NCBI GenBank assembly: GCA_001898095.1
Contig: MKSH01000115.1
Coordinates: 2,629 to 12,796, forward strand
Length of the DNA stretch: 10,168 nucleotides
Source of the DNA: Solirubrobacterales bacterium 70-9
GTDB taxonomy: Bacteria > Actinomycetota > Thermoleophilia > Solirubrobacterales > 70-9
Direction of reading: 5' to 3'
A model generated the notes under the pieces. That model made no database searches and was not told where the DNA came from. It was given only the letters and a program-made list of their open reading frames with translations. Made by a program: the position numbers and the translations under genes. Position 1 is the stretch's first letter, and every line of letters starts with the position of its first letter. This document shows, one piece after another, positions 5,517 through 10,168 of the stretch.

Positions 5517-6446
5517 TTGGCCAAGTCTTACGGCGAGGTGCGGGCGCTCGACGGCGTCGACCTGACCGCGCCGACCGGCACCGTGCTCGGGCTGCTCGGC
5601 CCGAACGGGGCGGGGAAGACGACCGCGGTGCGGATCCTCACCACGCTGCTGCCCGCCGACGGGGGCAGCGCCCGGGTGGCCGGGCTCGACGTCGCCACCG
5701 AGGCGCCGAAGCTGCGCGGGCGGATCGGCCTCGCCGGCCAGTACGCGGCGGTGGACGAGAACCTCACCGGGTTCGAGAACCTGCAGATGGTCGGCCGGCT
5801 CTACCACCTGCCGAAGGGGGAACCGAAGGCCCGGGCTGCGGAGCTGCTGGAGCGCTTCGACCTCGCCGACGCGGGCGGCCGGCTGGTGCGTACCTACTCG
5901 GGCGGGATGCGGCGGCGGCTCGACCTCGCCGCGGCACTGGTCGCACGGCCGCCGGTGCTCTTCCTCGACGAGCCGACGACGGGGCTCGACCCGCGCAGCC
6001 GGATCGGGCTGTGGGAGACGATCGAAGGGCGCGTCGCGGAGGGGACGACGGTCCTGCTCACCACCCAGTACCTCGACGAGGCCGACCGGCTCGCCGACCG
6101 GATCTCGGTGATCGACCACGGCAGGGTGATCGCCGAGGGCTCCGCCGACGAGCTGAAGGACCAGGTCGGCGGCGAGAGCCTCGAAGTGACGTTGGAGGCC
6201 GCCGCGGAGGCCGACGCGGCGATCGCGGCGCTGGCCGAGGTTGCCGCGGCGCGGCCGCAGCTCGACGGGGTGGTGCTGACCGTGCCGGTGGCCGAGCGCA
6301 AAGGGACGATCGCCCTCGCGGTGGAGCGGCTGAACGCGGCCGGGGTGGGGATCGACGATATCTCGATGCGGCGCCCGACCCTCGACGACGTCTTCCTCAA
6401 GCTGACCGGCCACGCCGCCGAGGACCCCGAGGCGGAGGACGAGTGA
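5517..6446 (+). CDS. ABC transporter ATP-binding protein, DrrA type
   Basis: ATPase of a two-gene ABC exporter; it drives the permease encoded next. From the TTG start it has 309 residues: Walker A GPNGAGKT (28-35), Q-loop Gln75, signature YSGGMRRR (127-134), Walker B VLFLDE (147-152), and TTQYLDEADRLADR (182-195). In the last, Gln184 stands where most ABC proteins have the switch His; this is usual in DrrA-like ATPases. A C-terminal DUF4162-like domain (about 215-300) ends in DVFLKLTGH. Such proteins export drugs, lipids or glycolipids in Actinobacteria. The start is doubtful: the first beta strand (AIEAEGL, from about 5496) lies upstream in frame, but no ATG or GTG is there. TTG 5517 with GAGG 8 bases upstream is the only usable codon I see. 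The upstream gene stops 22 bases before. The stop overlaps the permease start (TGATG). Confidence 0.93.
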   Translation: MAKSYGEVRALDGVDLTAPTGTVLGLLGPNGAGKTTAVRILTTLLPADGGSARVAGLDVATEAPKLRGRIGLAGQYAAVDENLTGFENLQMVGRLYHLPKGEPKARAAELLERFDLADAGGRLVRTYSGGMRRRLDLAAALVARPPVLFLDEPTTGLDPRSRIGLWETIEGRVAEGTTVLLTTQYLDEADRLADRISVIDHGRVIAEGSADELKDQVGGESLEVTLEAAAEADAAIAALAEVAAARPQLDGVVLTVPVAERKGTIALAVERLNAAGVGIDDISMRRPTLDDVFLKLTGHAAEDPEAEDE

Positions 6447-7216
6447 TGGGCCTCGCCGGCGCGATCTCCGACACGCTGGTCCTCTCCAAACGCAACTTCA
6501 TGCGGATCGTGCGGGCGCCCGACCTGCTGCTCGCCTTCACCGTGCAGCCGATCATGTTCGTGCTGCTCTTCGCCTACGTCTTCGGCGGCGCGATCCCGAC
6601 CCCCGGTCACAGCTACATCGACTTCCTCATCCCGGGCATCCTGGTCCAGACGATGGCGTTCGGCGGCTTCGTCACCGCGATGGGGATCGCCGAGGACCTG
6701 CGCAAAGGGCTGATCGACCGCTTCCGCTCGCTGCCGATGGCCCGCTCGGCGGTGCTCGCCGGCCGCACCCTCTCCGACATCGCCACCAACGCGATCTCGA
6801 TCACGGTGATGCTGGTCGTCGGCGTGATCATCGGGTTCGGCTTCTCCAGCCCCTTCCTCCAGGTCGTCCTCGGGATCCTGATCCTGCTGCTCTTCGGCTA
6901 CGCCTTCTCCTGGGTTTTCGCCTTCATCGGCCTCACCTCTTCCTCGCCGGAGGCGGCCCAGAGCCTCGGCTTCATCCTCATCTTTCCGCTGACCTTCGTC
7001 AGCTCCGCCTTCGTCCCGCCGGAGACGATGCCCGCCGCCCTGCAGTGGTTCGCCGAATGGAACCCGATCTCGATCACCGTGAACGCGATCCGCGCCCTCT
7101 TCATCGGCGACCCGGCCGGCAACACCGTCTGGGGCGCGATCGCCTGGTCCCTCGGCATCTCCGCCGTCTTCGCGATCCTCGCCGTGACGAAATACAAACG
7201 CGCCGTCGTGCGCTGA
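6446..7216 (+). CDS. ABC-2 type permease, DrrB type
   Basis: Membrane subunit of the exporter, 256 residues. Six hydrophobic segments are visible, at about 27-49, 60-81, 113-133, 138-162, 172-190 and 228-247. ABC-2 hallmarks are present: LSKRNFMRIVRAPDLL before the first membrane helix, QPIMFVLLFAYVFGGAI, IPGILVQTMAFGG, the cytosolic coupling region EDLRKGLIDRFRSLPMARSAVLAGR (about 83-107), and the late periplasmic-side FVPPETMPAALQWFAEWNPIS motif followed by the last helix. The ATG overlaps the ATPase stop by one base, so the two subunits are translated together; two of each would form the transporter. The frame is open far upstream inside the ATPase gene, but that part reads as an Arg/Gly-rich shadow, so ATG 6446 is the start. 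The substrate is unknown. Confidence 0.95.
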   Translation: MGLAGAISDTLVLSKRNFMRIVRAPDLLLAFTVQPIMFVLLFAYVFGGAIPTPGHSYIDFLIPGILVQTMAFGGFVTAMGIAEDLRKGLIDRFRSLPMARSAVLAGRTLSDIATNAISITVMLVVGVIIGFGFSSPFLQVVLGILILLLFGYAFSWVFAFIGLTSSSPEAAQSLGFILIFPLTFVSSAFVPPETMPAALQWFAEWNPISITVNAIRALFIGDPAGNTVWGAIAWSLGISAVFAILAVTKYKRAVVR

Positions 7217-7231
7217 CGCGACGCACATAAG

Positions 7232-7246
7232 GGGCGCCATGCGCCC
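7232..7246 (+). terminator. Possible terminator hairpin after the ABC operon
   Basis: GGGCGC (7232-7237) and GCGCCC (7241-7246) form a perfect 6-bp stem with a CAT loop, 15 bases after the permease stop. It is followed by ACAATCT, with no real T-run. The position fits a terminator; the structure alone is weak evidence. Confidence 0.35.
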
Positions 7247-7264
7247 ACAATCTGCGCCGCGGCC

Positions 7265-7270
7265 TACACT
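7265..7270 (+). promoter_or_regulatory. Probable -10 element of the tRNA-Ala gene
   Basis: TACACT, 9 bases before the tRNA 5' end, matches the actinobacterial -10 pattern TAnnnT. No good -35 is seen at the expected spacing. If used, the tRNA leader would be only a few bases long. Confidence 0.4.
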
Positions 7271-7279
7271 GACGACGGA

Positions 7280-7352
7280 GGGGCCATAGCTCAGCTGGCA
7301 GAGCGCCTGCTTTGCAAGCAGGAGGTCACCGGTTCGATCCCGGTTGGCTCCA
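7280..7352 (+). tRNA. tRNA-Ala (anticodon UGC)
   Basis: A 73-base cloverleaf folded by eye. Acceptor GGGGCCA pairs with TGGCTCC and contains G3:U70, the alanine identity pair. The D arm is GCTC/GAGC. The anticodon stem CCTGC/GCAGG has loop TTTGCAA, with anticodon TGC at 7313-7315. The T arm is ACCGG-TTCGATC-CCGGT. The discriminator is A (7352), and CCA is not encoded, so it is added after transcription. It reads GCA and other GCN codons by wobble. Five bases separate it from the next coding start. Confidence 0.97.
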
Positions 7353-7357
7353 CTCAT

Positions 7358-7852
7358 TTGTCGTTCGAGGGGTCATATCTGTGGCGACTGCGCCAGAAGG
7401 TCGGCCACGATCTGGTCCTGATGCCGGGCGCCGCCGTGGCCGCGCAGCGGGACGACGGCAAGGTGCTCTTCATCCGCCGTGGCGACAACGGCGTCTGGGC
7501 GCTGCCGGGGGGCGGGGCCGAGGAGGGCGGGAGCTTCGCCCGCACCGCGGTGGATGAGCTGCGCGAGGAGACCGGGCTGGTGGTCGATCCCGAGGACCTG
7601 ATCCCGGCCGCCTGCTTCTCCCAGGCCGAGCACCACACGCTTCACTATCCGAACGGCGACGTCGCCAACTACTTCTCGATCTGCTTCCTCACCCGGCGCT
7701 GGGAAGGGGAGCCGCGGGCGGACGGCGAGGAGTCGCTGGAGGTCACGTTCGGCGATCCGACCGATCCGCCGCAACCGTTCGAGGGCTCGACCGCCCGCGT
7801 ACTCGAGCTGCTGCTCGGCTACCTGCGCTCCGGCGTCTTCCAGGTCGGCTGA
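7358..7852 (+). CDS. Nudix hydrolase, first of a tandem pair
   Basis: A 164-residue Nudix-fold hydrolase, which should cleave a nucleoside-diphosphate-linked substrate with Mg2+; the substrate is unknown. Segments: MSFEGSYLWRLRQKVG (N-terminal helix), GAAVAAQRDDGKVLFIRRGD (first strands), VWALPGGGAEEGGSF and AVDELREETGL (Nudix box, about 52-74). The metal-binding Glu67, Glu70 and Glu71 are present, but the usual Glu of the GES step is Gly58 and the usual Arg of REL is Asp66. TTG 7358 is taken as the start because the following residues (FEGS.LWRLRQKVG) align position for position with the downstream copy; the next in-frame ATG (codon 22) would remove the first helix. It lies 5 bases after tRNA-Ala, leaving no room for its own promoter or ribosome-binding site, and is probably co-transcribed with the tRNA. 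Confidence 0.88.
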   Translation: MSFEGSYLWRLRQKVGHDLVLMPGAAVAAQRDDGKVLFIRRGDNGVWALPGGGAEEGGSFARTAVDELREETGLVVDPEDLIPAACFSQAEHHTLHYPNGDVANYFSICFLTRRWEGEPRADGEESLEVTFGDPTDPPQPFEGSTARVLELLLGYLRSGVFQVG

Positions 7853-7854
7853 TC

Positions 7855-8349
7855 GTGCCGTTCGAGGGATCGACGCTGTGGCGCCTGCGGCAGAAGGTCG
7901 GCTCCGACCCGGTGCTCCATCCCGGCGCGATTACCTTCCTGGTCGACGACGAGGGCGCCGTCCTTTTCACCCGCCGCGTCGACAACGGCCGCTGGTGCCT
8001 GCCCGCGGGCGGGGCGGAGGAGGGTTCGAGCTTTGCCGATACGGCGGTGACCGAGCTGCGCGAGGAGACCGGCGTCGAGGTCGACTCCGCCGACCTGATC
8101 GCCTTCGCCTGCCTCTCCGAGGCCGACCTCCACACGATCACCTACCCCGGCGGCGACGTCACCCACTGCTTCGCGATGGTCTTCCTCGCCCGCCGCTGGA
8201 CCGGCGAGCCGCGCCCCGACGGCGTCGAGACGACCGAGATGCTCTGGGCCGCGCCCGCCGCCCCACCGTCCCCGCTGGAGCGTCCGGCCGAACTGGCCCT
8301 CGACCTTTTCCGCGCCTACGGCCGCACCGGCGAGTTCCAGGTCAGCTGA
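7855..8349 (+). CDS. Nudix hydrolase, second of a tandem pair
   Basis: Also 164 residues and colinear with the preceding gene without gaps; by my count about 58 percent of residues are identical, so this is a local duplication. The Nudix box (about 52-74) reads GGAEEGSSF and AVTELREETGV. Glu67, Glu70 and Glu71 are kept, while Ser58 and Thr66 replace the consensus Glu and Arg, the same two positions altered in the first copy. GTG 7855 is 2 bases after the upstream TGA, so translation is probably coupled. The copies differ most in the strand after GAxx (25-30), in the second half after residue 120, and at Cys48, Cys86 and Cys105 (the first copy has only the middle one). This suggests different substrates. 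It ends 26 bases before the convergent lipA stop. Confidence 0.88.
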   Translation: MPFEGSTLWRLRQKVGSDPVLHPGAITFLVDDEGAVLFTRRVDNGRWCLPAGGAEEGSSFADTAVTELREETGVEVDSADLIAFACLSEADLHTITYPGGDVTHCFAMVFLARRWTGEPRPDGVETTEMLWAAPAAPPSPLERPAELALDLFRAYGRTGEFQVS

Positions 8350-8351
8350 GG

Positions 8352-8374
8352 GGGCGCGGCGCACCGGGGCGCCC
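8352..8374. terminator. Possible bidirectional terminator hairpin between the Nudix pair and lipA
   Basis: GGGCGC (8352-8357) and GCGCCC (8369-8374) with an 11-base GC-rich loop fill almost the whole 26-base gap between two convergent genes. There is no T-run on either strand, so the call rests on position. Confidence 0.3.
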
Positions 8375-8375
8375 G

Positions 8376-9347
8376 CTAGGACGCCAGCAAACTCTCCGCC
8401 CGCCTGCCCTCGGGCAGGTTCTGGTCGGCGTGGTAGCTCGAGCGCACCAGCGGCCCGGCCGCCACCGACTCGAAGCCGAGGTCGTAGGCGGCCTTCTCGA
8501 GCGCCTCGAACTCCTCCGGGTGCCAGTAGCGGACCACCGGCAGGTGGTCCTCGGTCGGGCGCAGGTACTGGCCGACGGTGAGCACCTGGACGCGGTGCTC
8601 GCGCAGCAGGCCGAAGGTCTCGACCATCTCCTCGAAGGACTCGCCGAGGCCGACCATCAGGCCCGACTTGGTGACGACGTCATCGCCGCCCATCTCCTTC
8701 GCCATCCGCAGCACCCGCGCGGAGCGCTCGAAGCGCGAGCCGCGGCGGGCGAGCGGGTAGAGGCGCGGCACCGTCTCGACGTTGTGGTTGAAGACGTCGG
8801 GGCGCTCGTGGATCACCTTCGCCAGCGGCATCTCCTGGCCGCGGAAGTCGGGGGTGAGGATCTCGACCTTGCAGCCGGGGGCCAGCATGCGGATCGAGCG
8901 GACGACGCCGACGAAGGCGCCCGCGCCGTAGTCGGGCAGGTCGTCGCGGTCGACCGAGGTGACGACGGCGTGGCGCAGGCCCATCGCCTTCACCTGGTTG
9001 GCGACGCGCAGCGGCTCGAGCGGGTCGTTCCAGCTCGGCTTGCCGGTCTGCACGTTGCAGAAGCCGCAGCGGCGGGTGCAGACGTCGCCGAGGATCATGA
9101 AGGTGGCGGTGCCGCGCTCCCAGCACTCGCCGACGTTCGGGCAGTTGGCCTCCTCGCAGACGGTGTGGAGGTTGTCGCCCGCGATCTTCTCCTTCAGCCG
9201 GCGGTAGTTCGGCCCGCCCGGCGCCGGCACCTTCAGCCACGGCGGCTTGCGGGCGCGTTTGAACGGGATGGCGCCGTCGCTCTGCGCGGCGCCTCCCGGC
9301 TTGGCCCGGGAGCGGGTGACGTGGATGCGCTCGGTCGTCTCGCTCAT
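8376..9347 (-). CDS. lipA: Lipoyl synthase
   Basis: A radical-SAM enzyme that inserts two sulfurs into protein-bound octanoyl groups, the last step of lipoate biosynthesis, in the cytosol. It has 323 residues, normal for the family. The auxiliary-cluster motif CEEANCPNVGEC has Cys64, Cys69 and Cys75. The radical-SAM cluster motif CTRRCGFC has Cys90, Cys94 and Cys97. VVTSVDRDDLPDYGA, HNVETVPRLYP and TKSGLMVGLGE are conserved barrel segments. The C-terminal RSSYHA (302-307) carries the Ser that completes the auxiliary cluster. The start is ATG 9347 (MSETTERIHV): it overlaps the lipB stop in an ATGA, and the longer open frame upstream lies inside lipB and reads as a shadow. It is translated after lipB from one transcript. 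All catalytic residues are present. Confidence 0.98.
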   Translation of the reverse strand: MSETTERIHVTRSRAKPGGAAQSDGAIPFKRARKPPWLKVPAPGGPNYRRLKEKIAGDNLHTVCEEANCPNVGECWERGTATFMILGDVCTRRCGFCNVQTGKPSWNDPLEPLRVANQVKAMGLRHAVVTSVDRDDLPDYGAGAFVGVVRSIRMLAPGCKVEILTPDFRGQEMPLAKVIHERPDVFNHNVETVPRLYPLARRGSRFERSARVLRMAKEMGGDDVVTKSGLMVGLGESFEEMVETFGLLREHRVQVLTVGQYLRPTEDHLPVVRYWHPEEFEALEKAAYDLGFESVAAGPLVRSSYHADQNLPEGRRAESLLAS

Positions 9348-10084
9348 CGCTCGCCCTTGAGCATAGATGGCGCCGCCTCCAGGCCGAGCTCGGCGGCGGT
9401 CGTGGCCTTTGGATCGCGCCCGAAAACCGTGCCGAAGTGCCGCGCCACGGTGTCGCCCACCGCGGCGACGGTCTCCGGGCCGCCGGTCTCGAGCGCGATC
9501 GAGGTCATCGCCGCGTCGGTGATCCCGCAGGGCACCACCCATTCGAAGGGCGCCAGGTCGACGTCGACGTTGATCGAGAGCCCGTGCGTGGTGATCCCGC
9601 GGCTCACGTGCAGGCCGATGAAGCCGATCTTCCGCGCCGCGTCCGCCAGGCCGGGCGCGGGCGCCGACCCCTCGGTCCAGACCCCGGTCCAGCCCTCGAT
9701 CGCCTGGGCAGGGACGCCGTGCTCGCCGAGCGCGCCGATCATCACCCGCTCGAGGCCGCGGACGAACTCGTGGACGTCGCCGCCCAGCGGCGCCAGGTCG
9801 ACGATCGGATAGGCGACCAGCTGCCCGGGTCCGTGGTAGGTGACCAGCCCGCCGCGATCGGAGTCGATGATCTCGATGCCCCGCTCCTCGTACCAGGCGT
9901 TCCCCATCGGCAGTTCCTCGGGCTTCGTGCGCCGCCCGCGGGTGTAGGTGCGCGGGTGCTCGATCAGGATCAGGACGTCGGGGATCTCGCCCGCGCCGCG
10001 CCGCTCGGCCAGCCGCAGCTGCATCTCCCAGGCCTCCCGATAGGAGACCGTCCCGGCGCGGAACAGGAGGAATGGCGTGCTCAC
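9344..10084 (-). CDS. lipB: Octanoyl-[acyl carrier protein]:protein octanoyltransferase
   Basis: Transfers octanoate from acyl carrier protein to the lipoyl domains of 2-oxoacid dehydrogenases and the glycine cleavage H protein, making the substrate of LipA. It has 246 residues. Motifs: EHPRTYTRGRR (42-52), DRGGLVTYHGPGQLVAYPI (76-94), the catalytic Lys152 in ARKIGFIGLHVSRG, THGLSINVDVDL (166-177), and the acyl-accepting Cys186 in VPCGI. The start is GTG 10084 (MSTPFLLF); an ATG two bases upstream is out of frame and meets TGA at once. No ribosome-binding site is evident, but GACAAT at 10097-10092 lies 7 bases before the GTG, so the message may be leaderless. It is the first gene of lipB-lipA. 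Confidence 0.97.
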   Translation of the reverse strand: MSTPFLLFRAGTVSYREAWEMQLRLAERRGAGEIPDVLILIEHPRTYTRGRRTKPEELPMGNAWYEERGIEIIDSDRGGLVTYHGPGQLVAYPIVDLAPLGGDVHEFVRGLERVMIGALGEHGVPAQAIEGWTGVWTEGSAPAPGLADAARKIGFIGLHVSRGITTHGLSINVDVDLAPFEWVVPCGITDAAMTSIALETGGPETVAAVGDTVARHFGTVFGRDPKATTAAELGLEAAPSMLKGER

Positions 10085-10091
10085 ATAAAGA

Positions 10092-10097
10092 ATTGTC
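10092..10097 (-). promoter_or_regulatory. Possible -10 element of lipB-lipA
   Basis: GACAAT on the minus strand, 7 bases before the GTG of lipB, in an AT-rich patch between divergent genes. The spacing would put the transcription start at the GTG itself. No convincing -35 is present. Confidence 0.3.
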
Positions 10098-10129
10098 TCA
10101 GGATGCCCCCATATGCTGTGAACTAGCGC

Positions 10130-10168
10130 ATGGTCCAGTCGAAGGCGCTCCGCCCCGAATGGCTGCCG
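10130..10168 (+). CDS. Start of a divergent gene, product unknown (3' end outside window)
   Basis: ATG 10130 opens a frame of 13 codons (MVQSKALRPEWLP) that is still open at the right edge. Eleven of the twelve codons after ATG end in G or C, matching real genes here, and the gene would be divergent from lipB with 45 bases between starts. No ribosome-binding site is clear; TATGCT at 10112-10117 could be a -10 giving a very short leader. Genes for lipoate-using complexes such as the pyruvate dehydrogenase E1 component would fit beside lipB-lipA, but 13 residues cannot establish that. Confidence 0.5.
   Translation, partial: MVQSKALRPEWLP

Noticed and set aside
3920..5524. Long minus-strand open frame (534 codons) opposite the acidic protein gene
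   Set aside because: Its translation is Gly/Arg/Val/Leu low complexity with no family features; long antisense frames are expected opposite GC-rich Pro/Ala/Asp coding DNA. The plus-strand gene has a start with a ribosome-binding site.
6011..6445. N-terminal extension of the ABC permease frame
   Set aside because: It lies inside the ATPase gene in another frame and has an Arg/Gly shadow composition; ATG 6446 overlapping the ATPase stop is the natural start.
7280..7352. tRNA-Ala as an integration site for a mobile element
   Set aside because: No integrase gene and no second copy of the tRNA 3' end were seen in the window, and the downstream genes look like native chromosome.
7358..8349. Nudix pair as decayed pseudogenes because of altered boxes
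   Set aside because: Both frames are intact, of equal length, with normal codon use and the metal-binding glutamates conserved, so the deviations look like a subfamily trait.
9348..9542. Upstream extension of lipA
   Set aside because: The extra residues are the shadow of lipB; ATG 9347 gives the usual lipoyl synthase length and an ATGA overlap.
7878..9812. 644-codon plus-strand frame spanning the second Nudix gene, lipA and part of lipB
   Set aside because: It crosses three well-supported genes in the wrong frame or strand and reads as Arg/Ala/Gly-rich shadow.

Overview
High-GC actinobacterial chromosome, probably class Thermoleophilia (Solirubrobacterales-like). Reasons: almost every codon ends in G or C, GTG and TTG starts are used, genes are tightly packed with 1- and 4-base overlaps, there is a CE1758/CE1759-type flavin monooxygenase pair, and there is an acidic proline-rich protein of a type I associate with this group. 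The taxon is an inference from memory of such genomes, not a search result. I see no insertion sequence, prophage, CRISPR array or defence locus.

Left part (1-3200). The C-terminal 267 residues of a Sad/YneI-type succinate-semialdehyde dehydrogenase run off the left edge. Convergent to it, 6 bases away, is a three-gene minus-strand operon: luciferase-like FMN-dependent monooxygenase (1906-3102), MarR-type regulator (1475-1906) and FMN reductase (813-1478). The genes overlap by 1 and 4 bases. The reductase should supply reduced FMN to the monooxygenase, and the regulator probably acts at a palindrome (3140-3157) in the operon promoter.

Middle (3201-4108). A short coding remnant resembling the end of a LiaF/DUF1707-type protein (3201-3431) is followed by about 680 bases with no convincing gene. 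That stretch is packed with perfect inverted repeats of unrelated sequence (18, 23, 11 and 19 bp stems among others). It is the most unexplained part of the window.

Right of this (4109-7216). A 461-residue acidic, proline- and alanine-rich, cysteine-free protein of unknown function is followed 22 bases later by a DrrA/DrrB-type ABC exporter pair. The start codon of the ATPase is unclear.

Then (7280-8349). A tRNA-Ala(UGC) is followed after 5 bases by two tandem, equal-length Nudix hydrolases, starting TTG and GTG. Both have the same two departures from the Nudix box.

Right end (8376-10168). The minus-strand lipB-lipA operon (octanoyltransferase, then lipoyl synthase, 4-base overlap) makes protein-bound lipoate. 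A divergent gene begins at 10130 and leaves the window after 13 codons.
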